Below are positions 45,451-58,300 of a stretch of 64,000 bases of DNA, in pieces (position 1 is the first letter of the stretch; each line of letters begins with the position of its first letter). The stretch is from Sanguinoderma infundibulare (Eukaryota > Basidiomycota > Agaricomycetes > Polyporales > Polyporaceae). Position numbers and translations under genes: made by a program. The notes below the pieces were generated by a model. The model saw only the letters and a list, made by a program, of their open reading frames with translations. It made no database searches and was not told the DNA's origin. Where the stretch lies: NCBI GenBank assembly GCA_032821775.1, contig JAVLRN010000007.1:1984001-2048000 (forward strand), read 5' to 3'.

Positions 45451-46560
45451 TTCTGGAGCAATGGATGCATAGAAGATATTTATCAAATTCGCATTGTGGT
45501 TGGGAACCCTACTCTCACAGACTTCTATCACCGTAAGCGGTTTGAGGCTTCCAAGTATACCCTGACCAAAGCTAATACCTCGTGGTAATGCAGAACCTTT
45601 TCGGGATCCATTCTGCCAACGAAAACCTTGAACTCGTGCCCGAGCACGACCTGTTTGACTGTTACGCCCGCGTCTGTGGAAGAAATGCTATGGTCGTGCA
45701 GGCTAGCGGAACAGCTCGCGAAGTACCGTCTGAAGCAGAAGCATTGCCTCCGGGACTCACACAATCTCCCTCCCGAAGCTGCGTAATGAACGGTGACTCT
45801 TCGATGCTAGTTGCGCGCGGCGTTCGTGCGTCAAACCTAACCTAGCCTTATTTTTAGAATTCTAGACATGGACTCCATTGCCAATCTGCGCTGCTTGCAA
45901 CCCACGAGTTGAATCATGTCGCTCAGGAAACGCGATGCTGAAGCTAGACAAGCACCACAGACCGATGTTAATACCGAGTCCGCAGCGGCCTTCACGCCTT
46001 CGAATTCCGCCAGCTTGGATCACGTCCTTCGACAGTGCTGTGCGTGCCCCTCGCGCTCCCTGTCTTCTGGAACACTTACTTGACTGTTCGCAGGCGGTGT
46101 AGGCTGTATGCAGGGTTGTGGCAGGCTCCCCTCAGCAATTGATCGAACCCAGGTGCCACCGCAATGATACGTTCCACCATGAGGCGGCGGCTTCTCGCAA
46201 TCCAATTGCAATCGGCTCACAGCGCCAGCCATTCCGGACACTTGGGAACGTGCGTCGTCTTTTCAGGCTAGCAAGGGCCAACCAGTACTCACAATTGCAG
46301 CCAGGCTGTCCGGCGTGGTAGCTTCTGCGGCACCTCCCGAGACCCCGGGTGCAACTTGGATCTAGTCGCATGGCAGTGGCGGGCTTCTCGCGGCCAGAGT
46401 CCCTGGAAACCGCTCACATCCGGATGCAGAAATATTAGCTAAGCCGTATGGGTATAAGAGGCGGCTTGGTTAACGCGGTGTCCAACAGACCGCTCCCCTG
46501 CATCGCACTTCCCGACTACACTCCAACCGCTCCGACTCGAACGACCACTACTAGCCCGAC
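45451..46560. promoter_or_regulatory. upstream region of the acidic repeat protein
   Basis: About 1.1 kb with short unsupported frames. TATAAG at 46453-46458 lies 108 bases before the ATG at 46561 and fits a core promoter. Confidence 0.45.
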
Positions 46561-46956
46561 ATGTACTACGAGGAAGAACGCGAGACCGCCGAGACCGTGA
46601 GCAGTTACAACGCTCGAGCCTTGGTCCTTGACTGATGGATGTCTGCCTACAGACCGACTACAACAACGGCTACGAGAACGTCGAAGAGACCACCGAGACC
46701 AGAGAGGAGGTCGTCGACACTCCCTTTGGCGAGGAGGTACGGTTGTGTCCTCTGTATAAAGCTGCTTCCGGCACGTTGTGTTCATGTTGTTTGCATCCAG
46801 GTCGTAGAAGAGCGCGAGACTGTCGAGACCGACAACTACGGCTACGGTCGTGAGCGCGAGGTCGTCACCGAGACCGAGGTCGTTGAGGAGGTGAGCTTTT
46901 TCTCGACATCGGTTCAGAGTGATTCCTTGGTTGACATTCCGCAGAGAGGATGGTAG
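46561..46956 (+). CDS. very small acidic repeat protein
   Basis: Four exons: 46561-46596, 46653-46736, 46801-46890, 46945-46956; 73 aa. Nearly a third of residues are Glu, with Thr, Val, Tyr and Asn. It is built from imperfect units such as EERETAETTDYNNGYENVEE and EERETVETDNYGYGRERE, and ends in ERGW. All three introns are ~55-65 nt with good GT...CAG ends, and the last exon codes just RGW. It has a well-placed TATA box. The composition predicts a disordered, strongly negative cytosolic or nuclear protein. I know no family; the duplicate units suggest internal duplication. Confidence 0.65.
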
Positions 46957-48040
46957 ACGACGTACGATCGTCGGGCAGACTGCCCCAGTCAAGCGCAAAT
47001 GTTCCGTGTACCATATAATGGATATGAAAGAAATACCAGAAGGCTGTGTTCGTACCGAATGCCGAAGTCTCAATCGACTGAGTTCTCCACGTATTCACGA
47101 AAACCCTACTTCGGGTCACTCGACGATCCCAGGAACGAATTCCTCAAGTTTTCCAAGCACATCTCTGAAAGAAAAGGACCCTGAGAACGCTTCTGTCAGA
47201 CGTCTGCCATCGATGGCTTCAGTTGAATACTCCTTAATACTCCGCAGTGTTCCTTCCAGTTTCCGCATACTTAGCCCCGCCAGCTCAATGTGGCCAAGGA
47301 CAGGTCGGTCGTTATTATGCCTGGAAGCTCAAGCTACTCCTGTCCCCGCGCCGAGCGCCGACAGCGCGCCGACGAGGCAGTGAAACAACCACAAGGCACG
47401 GGACGCCATAGCCTTGGTAGATCCCGTGTTGTGGCGCCCGATGGCATCGAATAAGTTAGCAACTAGGAGGACCGTAGTACCGAAGCCGCACCGGAGGGGC
47501 AAATTGGCCAATGCTTGCGCAAACCGTCGCAATCAGTATCACGAGACTGTGGGTTCACAGATTGAACGCCTGAATGCATGCGTGCGGTCCTACGAAAACC
47601 AGAATCCGAGCAGAAATGCGTAGAGGATTCTTGCAACGCGTATCCTTGTCCTGCGACGTCAGTCAGTCGGCCGGCATTCTTTTGCGAAGCAAAACCAGCA
47701 TTTAGTAGAGGTTGGCACCCAACGATGCGACCTGGGATAAGACAACGCAATTAGAAACGAAATACCTAGCTAGACAGTTCGACAGCCTCCTGTTTTAGCA
47801 AGGATCGCTGGCCAACCTAACTTTCCTGCCCCTTCGGATATCCGAGTATTCGCAATGAGGCATCCGCGATGCTCTCATGCCACCAACTTTCGCGGATGTA
47901 GGAGGCACTGCTTGACATTGTGCCGCGGAAAAACCAAAATCAGATTATTCTAGGGTAACGTACTTTCGGAGGAGAACCAGCATTCTCCCTCCTGTCAAGT
48001 CAACAGTAGGGGTTCTGCCTGAAATTCATCCGCGGATCCT
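46957..48040. other. intergenic spacer
   Basis: About 1.08 kb between the acidic-protein stop and the ILV3 stop. Nothing recognisable. Confidence 0.55.
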
Positions 48041-50497
48041 CTACGCATCGGTAATACATCCGCGGCTCGCGTCCTCGACGAGCTTGGTGTATTTGAACAG
48101 CGTGCCCTGCTTGACCTTGAGCGCGGGTGCCTTCCACTCCGCTCGCCGACGCTGGAACTCCTCGAGCGATATCTGCAACTCGATCGTGTTCTTGACGGCG
48201 TCGACGGAGATGATGTCACCATCGCGGACGAGCGCGATGGGGCCGCCCACCTGCGCTTCAGGGACGACATGCCCGATGCAGAACCCGTGCGATCTGGTGG
48301 TGCAACCAAAGGAGAGGCGCAAGGGGAGGCGGGGTCAAGAGGGGCAGGAGTAGGAAAATTAAACGACTAGGGGTCAGCGGGTCATTTGAGACGAATTAGG
48401 TGACGAGAGCCATTACCCTCCACTGAAACGTCCATCTGTGAGGCAGGCAACGTCCTTGCCGAGACCAGCACCCATGATTAGACTGGTGGGTTTGAGCATT
48501 TCCGGCATGCCTATAACAGGTGAGATGGTGGAATGCGATCGAGGAGAGATCGGTCAAACAACCGGGCACGAGTCAAGACTCAAAAACGCACCAGGACCGC
48601 CCTTGGGGCCAAGATACCGCAGGACGACGACGGTCTTCTCGCCCTTCTTGATAGAGCCCGCCTCGACAGCTTTTACGAACTCGTCCTCGGAGTCGAACGT
48701 GCGCGCCTTGCCCGTGAACTCAAGGCCTTCCTTCCCAGTGATCTTGGCGACAGCCCCGCCGGGTGCCAGGTTACCCCGCAGGATTCTGTCAAACCGACGC
48801 CATAAGGAGACACAATAAGTGCCAGCGAAGATCATCCGCACCGCAGGTGTCCCGTCTCCTTTATCGGTTTCTCCAGAGGCCGGATGACGTCTTGGCGGCT
48901 GAACTCCAGCTCTCCGTGCTCATGCGTCCATCTGTCGAGGTTCTCTCCGAGGGTTCGACCTGTTACCGTCATGTTGTTCCCGTCGATCAACTTATTTTTG
49001 AGGAGGTACGCCAAAACCTCTGTCACGGCGCGACGTGTTAGCACCTAGCCAATTAAGCGAAGACGGAACAAACATACTAGGAATGCCACCAATCTTGTAG
49101 ACATCCTCCATGACGTACTTCCCGCTGGGTTTCAAGTCAGCGATGAAAGGTATTCGGTCGGAGACGGCCTGGTAATCTTCAAGGGTGAGTTCGATGCCAA
49201 CAGAGTGGGCGATGGCTGTTAGATGCAGGACAGCGTTCGTCGAACCGCCCAGGATCATGGTGAGGACCTACAATACATCAGTAATGACTACGGACTTCCA
49301 AAAAACGGCACCATCACTCACCATGGCGTTCTCAAGTGCTGAACGCGTCATGATATCTCGAGGGAGAATGTTCTTCTCCAGGAGGTTGCGCATCGCAGCA
49401 CCGATCGATGCACATTCCTGCAACTTTTCGGGATACTCCGCAGGGAAGGACGAGGATCCAGTCAGCGTCATGCCCATGGCTTCCGCTGCGCTCGCCATGG
49501 TGTTTGCGGTGTACATCTGACATACATACACTCAATAACAGCCACGTCAGTTAACGCATATACTCACACCACCGCATGCACCAGGGCCCGGACAAGCATG
49601 ACGGACGGTGTTGTGCCGTTCCCGTTCGGCTGCCTCAGTTTTTCCGTCTTGGAGGTACTGCCCATAAGCCTGGAATGCAGAGACAATGTCCAACTGGGGT
49701 GCACCCTCGCATGAGCCAGGCCGAATGGTTCCACCGTAAACCATGATACCTGGCCTGTTCAGTCTTCCCACTACATTTTTGGGCATAATGAGAGAAGAAA
49801 AGAAACGCATATATTGATATGACGTACGGGCCATGAGGACACCAGGCATGTTCTTGTCGCATCCGGGCACGACAACCATTCCGTCCAACCAGTGTCCTCC
49901 AGCAGCGGTCTCGACTTGGTCCGCGATGAGGTCCCGGGACTGCAGAGAATACGTCATGCCCGCAGTTCCCATACTAATTCCATCGCTGCCAAACGCGTTT
50001 GAGGGCTTGGTTCCAACTCCGCAAGCGCATTTATTGAGGAGACACACCTAACGCCGACAGTACCGAACTGGTAACCGATGAGCCCAGCGTCGACGAGGGA
50101 CTTTTTGACGTGCTGGCCGAGGCCGAGGAGGTGCTTGTTACATCTAGCCTGCTATTGAGTTGTGAAACGAGGACAAGGAAGAAGTGTACGCACGGGTTCC
50201 CCTCGTACCTAGAGCCGGTCAGCTGGGACCACAGATGCGCGGCCTCGTGAGCGACTACACTCACCAAACACTTGCTACTCCGACCATCGCCTTATCAAAA
50301 TCTTCATCGCCCTGTATGCCATCGGTGTCATAGAGCATGGCCTGGCTTGCGCCTTGACTCTTGGGTTTAGTGACCGTCCGACTGTACCGGTTGAGAATGG
50401 GCTTTTCGGAGCATGTCGGTGCAGATGTGGCAAACAGCCGGTGAGAACTACGCCTAAGAATGGAGCGTGTGCGGAGGGAGGACGTGGAGGAGAGCAT
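48041..50497 (-). CDS. ILV3: dihydroxy-acid dehydratase, mitochondrial
   Basis: Eleven exons: 50497-50265, 50208-50194, 50143-50048, 49985-49828, 49770-49568, 49516-49322, 49267-49078, 49019-48842, 48785-48592, 48510-48417, 48293-48041; 602 aa. The first ~30 residues are Ser/Arg-rich without acids (mitochondrial presequence). Iron-sulfur cysteines appear in [17 protein letters not shown] and [10 protein letters not shown]. Other blocks: [37 protein letters not shown] and [13 protein letters not shown]. It makes branched-chain 2-keto acids for Val/Ile/Leu synthesis. Exon 2 is a 15-nt microexon whose bases complete WYEGNP. ATG 50569 is a possible upstream start but adds a less typical leader. 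Confidence 0.96.
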
Positions 50498-51824
50498 AGC
50501 CGTCGTCGCTGTTCGACTCGCCTTCGTCCTCGTCGACTCCTTTGCCCCTCCAAAACGTCGAGTCACCATTGGCTGTGACGCCGCGAGCACGTGGCGTAAC
50601 TGTCACAACCCAAGTGCGGTGATGAGCGCATGCGGCCGAAACGGAGATCGCGTGGCGCCCACGTGGCGCTTGTTACAGATTTGCTCCGACGCTGCGATCT
50701 CCGTGGGCGCTGACAGGGACTGAGATCAACCTCCAAGCATCGTCGGCCAAGTTGCGCCCAGCTGCTGTTCCCCGCCGCAGCGTCAGGAGCGAGTGCATGC
50801 TCCTTCATGCTCCTTTTGTCTTGTCCACGCGAATCACACGCGATGCGCACGCGCAGAGGAGCTCAACTCAGTCCACCGATATCAAAATCAGGCGGCTTCC
50901 AAAGTCTCTTCCGCGATCGAGATAGCGTTTTTCGCAAACGTGCTGATGCCCCCAAAAGGTTAGGTCCCGACCTCCCTGATCGAGCCTATCGGAGGGCAAC
51001 CTGTGGGTTACCACATGGAGAGACATGGCGTGGCATCAGCCCGAGAAAAGTCTCTCCGACTCCGCTAGAGCGACTGAATGTCCGCCGAGGAACACGCTCC
51101 CTTCCATAGCCTTCCACACGCTACAAAGAGGAGCTCGCGCGTGGGGTGTCAACTCTGGTGTTACCAGGGACGCGGCGCCACATGCACTAATCCAGGGCGT
51201 CAGCTGGGCACGTTGAGCGTCAGTCACGCCGATCGTGTTTCGGATGGACAGTGTGACCGTGACTCGTTTCTACACCGCAACGTCTAAACGCGGTAGTAAG
51301 ATCATCGCTGCCCCGAATTTCCACCCCGACAAATCAGCGGCCTCTCCACTCCGTCGCCAAACCCACCCTCTGGGCCTTTGCAGGCGCATGAAAATGTCTG
51401 CCCGCCCAGCGCAATTTGGCCGCAAGATGTCATCTGGCACGTTAGGATGTCGGCGTCGGAGTATCGATCGTTTCTTCACCGCATTCCCCCGTAAGCCAGC
51501 GCTTGAGGAACAGCGATCTGGTATGCTCCTCGTGTCCACGCGTCCTATGGGCTGTAGATTTGCCCCCGCCACCCGGTCTCTCCAGCGGAAGCAAAGTCTT
51601 GTCGGCACGACCTTCCAGCGGAACAGAGCCATCCGCTCCTCAACAGCGGGACCTCGCTCCCTCCCCTCTTTTTTTCTTTTCAAAGTAGGATCCCCGCCCC
51701 TGCGCACCGCACGCCTGAGGCACATGGGACCTCTATCCTCTACCGCCATCTCCTGCCGTTGCCGCTTCGCGCGAGTCGCCATCACTACCCGCGAGTTCCT
51801 GAGAGAAGGTTTACCGCCGTCGGC
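50498..51824. promoter_or_regulatory. divergent region between ILV3 and the Zn2Cys6 gene
   Basis: About 1.3 kb. Contains C/T-rich leaders near both ends and a T-run at ~51670. Open frames are shadows of the GC bias. No element assigned. Confidence 0.45.
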
Positions 51825-53881
51825 ATGGACCGACAACGACGTGGGGGCCCGCCGCACCGACGACAAAGCTCGCTCCCGTCCAGCCTCCATCGGTTGATGG
51901 TTCCGGGCCCTCCCCAACCTCGCAGGCGCACGACCCAAGGGGAAATAGCAAGCTCATCGGTGTCGCCGTGGCCAGAGGAGCCGGAGGATCCGTGGAGGAA
52001 CACCTTCCCCACCAGCGGGCATCCCATCTCATCAACCCCAGGTCAGCCACTCCCCTCGCTCATGCTCAGACGAGCAGTCTTCGATGGCGGCGCGGAGAGC
52101 AGCGAGAGCGAAGAAAGCCGGGGAGCGAGCCAATACCCTGCGTCCGGGACTCCTGGCCAAGATGCTGGTGCTGCTATGCTTTCGATCCCCCACCCGCCCG
52201 CCAGAGGCATCGTTCGATCCGATCCGGTGTATTATGCGTCAATGCTCGCACACTCAAACACTTTCTCTGTCCCACCTCCAGGTCCACCTCTCCCGCCCAT
52301 TTCCTGGGCTCCACCAGAGGAGGCCGCAGGCCCGTCGCGCGCCGCGCCGCGGCTCGGTCCGGATAGGAGGGATCCGCCGTCATTTTATCCCATTCCGCAG
52401 CAGGATACGCGACGTTTTTCTGCTCCGTCGCCACCACTCGCAGGACCGTCGCGACTGCACGGGGATCCTCCGACAAGTCCTATCAGGCGCAAACATCGAC
52501 GTACGAAATCGCAGGCTGCGATACCCGCGCCGGAGGCCGTCTACCCATCCGGGAGTCAGCCCATCGACATACCATGGCACGCATCGAGCGATAACACGCA
52601 CGGTGAGTCCTCTGCTTCCGGATCGCGTCTAGATGCGTGAATACAAGCCGAGCAGATGTGGGGAGCCCTACTCAGGCGCCACCATCAGGGTTCCCTGTCG
52701 ACCACTGGGCGATGCGCCCCGTTCCTCCACGCCCGCCGGAAGGTGCAGACTTTCCGCGGCGGACATCCGAGGGGGGTCCTTCGTCCGTGTTCCCCGAAAA
52801 CTACAGCGTCGCGGTTGGCTCGACCGCCTACCATGTCACGACATTGGTACCGCTCCGGACGACCGCAATCGTTTCGCCCACCGAGGAGTCGGTGCACACA
52901 TCGGTATCTTCCGCGCCTAGCCCCCAGTCCCCGAGGTTCCCTGGTTCAGCCACCATCTCCTCCCACGGCGCCCAGGCTCTGGAATCCGGCTCGAAGCCAA
53001 AGACTGCGAAACGGACAGAGTCCGAGGGTTCAGTGAGCGGCTTGGGAACGAGGCGACGGCGGGGTAGGGCAGAGAAAGAGAAGGAGAGCGGGAGTTCGGA
53101 GAGCTCTGAGCGCGCGCACGCGCCGAAGTCGAAGAAGACGTTGATTGCCTGTCATTTCTGCCGAGGTGAGCACCGACTCGAGTCGTGGACTTATCTGCGA
53201 CCGTTCCAGCCTCTTGCACGAGGAGCGAACTGACGTCTTCGCATCGGGACGGTAGCCCGGAAGCTACGCTGCGACGGACAGAAGCCGTCGTGCGCGAACT
53301 GCACTCGGCGCAACAACCCATGCACGTACGAGCAGCAGCCGAAGCGGCGGGGGCCTGGCAAGACACCGAAGGGGGCGAAGTCAGGGCGACAGGGACAGCG
53401 GGCGAGGGCGAGCATCAGCGGGCCCGAAGCGACGGGGCGGGGACCGGGAACGGACAGAGGCCCCAGCCCGCCGGCGGCCGGGGGGCGGTTGGGAGCAGTG
53501 TCTGTCAGTGCGCCGCCGGGCCCGGGCCTGACAGCTTCGTTCCCATATACGCGATCGGCATTCGAACCACATCTGACCGGACCAGTGCCCTCGTACCCCG
53601 GGTTCGCCTACCGTCCGCCGTCGCCCTCGTCGTCATTCAGCGCCGCGTCCGTTCCATTCACCTTCCTCAGCGTCCGCCCCGGCCCGAGGCGGAGTGCCGC
53701 CTCTGCGTCCGAGAGCGTCCAGTCGTCGACGACCTCCTCCGCGCCCTCCGTCCCCGACTCCGAGGACGGCGGGCACACGGACATCGCGGACGTCGAGCAC
53801 GTTGACATGGACGAGTTCCATCGCGGGCCCCAGCCAGGACCGCTGGAGGAGCCCCGGAGCGAGCGCCCCGCCGGGACATGA
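51825..53881 (+). CDS. Zn(II)2Cys6 transcription factor
   Basis: Three exons: 51825-52602, 52656-53165, 53256-53881; 637 aa. The binuclear cluster lies centrally at residues ~425-452: CHFCRARKLRCDGQKPSCAN then CTRRNNPC, giving C-x2-C-x6-C-x6-C-x2-C-x6-C, preceded by a basic Lys/Arg/Ser patch. Flanks are Pro/Ser-rich and disordered; no fungal-specific transcription-factor domain is seen. An intron splits the finger right after CxxCR in phase 1, as in both fingers of the neighbouring GTPase fusion. The C-terminus is acidic (EDGGHTDIADVEHVDMDEFH), a possible activation region. Likely a nuclear DNA-binding regulator; targets unknown. Confidence 0.85.
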
Positions 53882-55387
53882 GGTGAGCGGATGGACGCCG
53901 AGGAGGGGGGCGTGGGACGGACGCTGACGTCTTCTGCTTCTTGTCGTTCTCGACCAGGTCAGGGTCCGTTCATTTCCCATGGGCTTCGCCGTAACCGGGC
54001 AACTTTGACAGCTACACTCGCGCCCGCCCTGATTCTCACCCTCATCCACGCTCCCGCAGTGTGCCGCCGGTGGCCACGGGCGACGATTCTTCAAGACGAT
54101 CTGCCGTATGTCTGGCGTGTTGGGGACAACAGCTTCGGATACGCTCTATCTTAGGTGCTCTTAAGCCGTAGTGTACGCCCGGTATAGCTTGCTAGTGTAG
54201 ACCTGTTCTAGAAGATAATGCATTTCCAGTAATACCATTGCAGTTCTCGGGCGCTGGTCCCGATTCATTTCATCTCGGGATCGGAGCACGTAGGCAGTTG
54301 TCGTTCCCTCGCAGCTGAATGTAAAAGCACTGCTGGGGTTCTTTCCTCCGAGCAATGAGCGCCTCTGCATGCTTTTGCCCTCGTCCCTTCGCCCGTGGGC
54401 GTGAGGGACGGTCTAGGCTAGGATACACCGGTCCGTACGCAAAGTTTAGAGGTGGACTGACATAACCACTCCGAGAATTCCCACCTCTTCTCCCATTCAG
54501 TTTCTCTCGGATAAACGCACTCGGACCTGGTTCATGATCGCGCCATGAGGATGGTGAATGTCCGCGTAGAGCGGTCGGGAAGCAGCCTACGCCACTGCTT
54601 CGCGCAACTGGCACTTAGCCCGATAGAAGTCCAATGCTGCGCTCATACACCGAATCGAGGCGTGTCGACGCTGTGCCGCAGAACGCATGCAGAAGCGTTC
54701 ATGCCCGCTCCCTCGTTGCGGGCCATCTAGACGAGTCGATTCATCTCTGGCGATCAAGTTGACGAAAAAGTGAGTGTGCATGTGCGTCATACCGCGACGG
54801 TTGGCGGGAAGTCGTTTGAACGACTCCTCCCGCGTAGATCGTGTTGGGGCGGGCGGCTATTGCTGCTTTTGGACATGGGCCGCCGGCTGTGAGGAACCTT
54901 GATGGGCGCAGAGTGACAGCAAAGCTGGACGACAAACAAGCGAACGTCGGGGAGATGACAATGATCGTGTGCCTTGGCCGGGAATGCCAACGGTCGATGG
55001 TGGACGGTATTGAGCCCGTCATCGAGGACGGCGGGGTCGATGACGGTGTGCGGTGTATGTGCTGTTCGAGGCGTTTGAATAGCGGGTGGGAGGAGAACGA
55101 TGACGGAATGGGAAGGGAAGAAACGGGAAATGGCCGTTGGGCCGCGAGGGAGTCATGGAGGTGAAACAGCGTTCTGGTCGGAAGGCGGGTCCGGTTGATA
55201 GGGCGGAAGGGGGCTCCGACGGGGATTGGCCAGAAGAATGGACACTGGATTCGGTTCGGATCGCTGAGCCTGAGCGAGCGGCTAGGTCGGCGCCGGAACC
55301 TCGCTGATGGTTGTATGCGTTCGAGAACGTCCCCATCCCCGCACATCCGCACCGTATCCCCTCCGTCATCCCTTTCTCTCTCCTCTC
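53882..55387. promoter_or_regulatory. upstream region of the septin-Zn2Cys6 fusion
   Basis: About 1.5 kb. A minus-strand frame (ATG ~55346 to 54741) is open but low-complexity and without domains. No element assigned. Confidence 0.45.
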
Positions 55388-58300
55388 ATGAACTCCATCG
55401 ACCACCGCCATCGACGCGCTGAAATCGACCATGACCACCTCCTCTACGAACGCCCTCAACTAAACGCCAAGCACCACCACCAACGCTGTCTAACTCACCC
55501 TCCCTGCGCCGACAGGATGCTAGCCGAGGAGCCCTCTGCGTACACACTAATGGTCGCTGGCCGTCGCACAGGCAAGACTTCCTTCCTCCGCCTCCTCCTC
55601 GACACCAGCAGCGTATCCTCCTCCGTCACCCACGACCAGCTCGCGTCCGTCGCCAAGTTCGTCCAGGGCTGCAGTGGTCACACCGCGCATGTCCGGTCCG
55701 TGTCTATCGACATTGACCTGGCGCCCGACGAGGTGGACGAGGAGCTTCCCCTGACCCTGACCCTCATCGACACGCCTTCGTTGGACTTCGAGGACGAGCC
55801 CTCGTCCCAGCGCGCCCTTCAGGAGATCCTCCGACACGTCGAGTCGCGGTTGGGAGAGAGTTTGGACAATGCGAGTGTTCCGCTGTTAAGCGCCCATTTC
55901 ATCCTGACGTCTCCCGTTGGCGCTACAGGATCGCAAGGCCTTTGCCGGCCACCACCTTGTACATCTGTACGTCCCCCTTTTCATTTCCATCTCGCATATC
56001 ACCCTAGTCCGCACCCTCTCTTGCCCTCGAGAGCACACGCGCATCAACTATGTCCGTCTCCCCGTCCGGGGCACTTCGGTCATCTTAAGCGATCCTCACG
56101 CGTCACGGAACTGGGGCCGTAGAGCCGGACTTTAAGGCTTCGCTCTCACCCTTGGCTTCCTCCCCTTGAATTCATGCCGTCACCGCGAGCGGGCCTTGTG
56201 CTGTTTTGAGCTCGACGGGGCGGCGTGCGTTCAATGTGGCTCGTCCGAGATCTTCGGTCCCTATTCGTCCCCGTTTCAGGCGGGCGCTGTACAGCGCGAG
56301 CTCTCTCCTCCAGAGCCCGACGCCCCCGATCGTTGCTATATGTGGCTTCTAGTGTTTGCCTTTGCCGTCCTACGTCCGTGTTCCGCGCTCTCCCGGCTTC
56401 CCTTGTTGATGGTGGATGGCCGGCATCACTTCCCGCTGCGATGGAACAAGTGCGGAGCGATCCCTCGGCAGGAGACTCGTTCCTCACTTCCCAAGCCTCG
56501 GGAACTTGCGCCTTTGGAGACACCTCGTCGCATCTTTTTCGTTTCCTCTGCGGAACCGTGAGCACTTCAGAAGTCCAGGCTTTAGATGTCATGTGGACGC
56601 AGGCCGATGGATCTCGGGGATTCCGCAATGCTTGAGGGAATCTGGGGCGATGACGCTTTAATTGGCAGAACCCGCAGTTCGGCGGCTCGCTGCGCGTACC
56701 GGACGCCCAGCGATTCCTCGACTTCTTTAAAGGGATGACTGTGTCGTCAGAACACCAACGCGGGAGTGATGATAGGCCGGGATTAGCCGATGAGCTGGTA
56801 GCGTGCATGAACGGACTTTATGACAACAGTCCGAGACGCCATGTTTTGCGACTCTCGACCTGCGTGGTGTGGGGTACTGGATTGCTAACCGAATGTCTTT
56901 CGTTGCAGATGTGTTTACTTCCTGGATCCGGACTACATAGTGTCGCCCTCCGTGCAGGCGCCGCCCGTCCCTCTTGTGCCTCGTGCACGTACCAACAGTC
57001 TTTCGACCCATGAGTCCGAACCTGTCATCCTCGAACCACCCGTCACCAACAACCCTCTGCTGTGTCGACCTATCCTCCCATCCTCCGACATCACCGCCAT
57101 ACGCCGTCTATCACAGCGCGTCAATGTCTTACCTGTTTTAGCCCGTGCAGATACTCTGACGACTGACCGTCTCACTGCGGTGAAGATGGCTATTCGCAGA
57201 GATCTTGCCGAAGCGGGTATCGGTTTCGGCATCTTCGATCTCGACATCCCCTTGTATGCACAATTGGAGTCGAAGGTCGCGAAGAACAAATCCGAGAACG
57301 GCTTTATCAAGCACCATCTCAACGGCAACACCAACTCGCCGCCCTCCACACCCATCACACCGACGCTGTTGCGGCTGCCGTTTTCTTTGATTTCCCCTGA
57401 TATCTATTCGCACAGCGATGGAGTCAATCGACCTCCGTTGTCCCGCCACGAGCTTGTGCACCAATACGCTCCTTCGAAACAAATCACCATCAAAAACCAG
57501 TCGACACCGAAAACCGCGCTTGGCAGGTTCGTGAGGAATTACAGGTGGGGATCGCTCGACGTCATGGATGCGAGCCATTGCGAGTTCCTTCACCTCCGCG
57601 GTGCTGTCTTCCATCACATGGAGGTATACCAGCTGTCCCATGCTCTCTGCTTAGCAACAATGTACTGACGCGCCTTCCCGACGCCTGCAGACCCTGCAAA
57701 AGTACACGAGGGAGTACTTGTTTGAGAAGTTTAGGGCCGAGGTGCAACCCGCCCCACCACCCCCCGTCCGCTCGTCGCAACAGCCGACGCGAGTCGACAA
57801 CCGCCTACCACCCATGCGCACCTCTCGCCCTATCCTCGCCATCGATACTACCCCAGCTCCTGCGAATGGGAACGGCCATGTTTCAATGCCGCGTTCAGGT
57901 ATCGTCAATGGCCATGGCGAGCAACTATCTGCACAGATTCTCTCCGCTGCAGCCTTGGCGGAGCTCTCTCCGAAGGCAAATTCGTTATCTCGTAAGCCGG
58001 AGCTGTTTTTTTCTCTCGGTTCGCCGCTCACGTCTTCTATTTCCCTAGGATCCCAGCGCCAGCGCGCGAAAAAGATTACGGTTGCGTGCAACTTCTGCAG
58101 ATGTAAGTTCCGGTCTGCTCTTGCATTCAATCGGAGCGCGCGTTCTCACTCCTGCTCGGACGCAGCGAGGAAGCTCAAGTGCGACGGCGGCAGGCCGGCA
58201 TGCGGCCAGTGCTTCAAGCGTTCGAACCCGTGCGACTACACGGCGAGCAACAAACGCCGCAACTCTGCAAAGGGGCGGAAACAGTACGGCAGCGACAGCG

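Noticed and set aside
45184..45764. Overlapping minus-strand frames opposite the small hypothetical gene
   Set aside because: No ATG-led chain with matching splice phases, and no recognised family.
54741..55346. 200-codon minus-strand ORF between the Zn2Cys6 gene and the septin fusion
   Set aside because: Low-complexity Pro/Arg/Ser composition, no domain, overlaps the likely leader of the fusion gene; typical antisense shadow of GC-rich DNA.
56146..56808. 220-codon minus-strand ORF as a protein-coding gene
   Set aside because: Lies wholly in a supported intron, has no recognisable domain and is Arg/Ser/Pro-rich; kept only as a finding, not as a gene.
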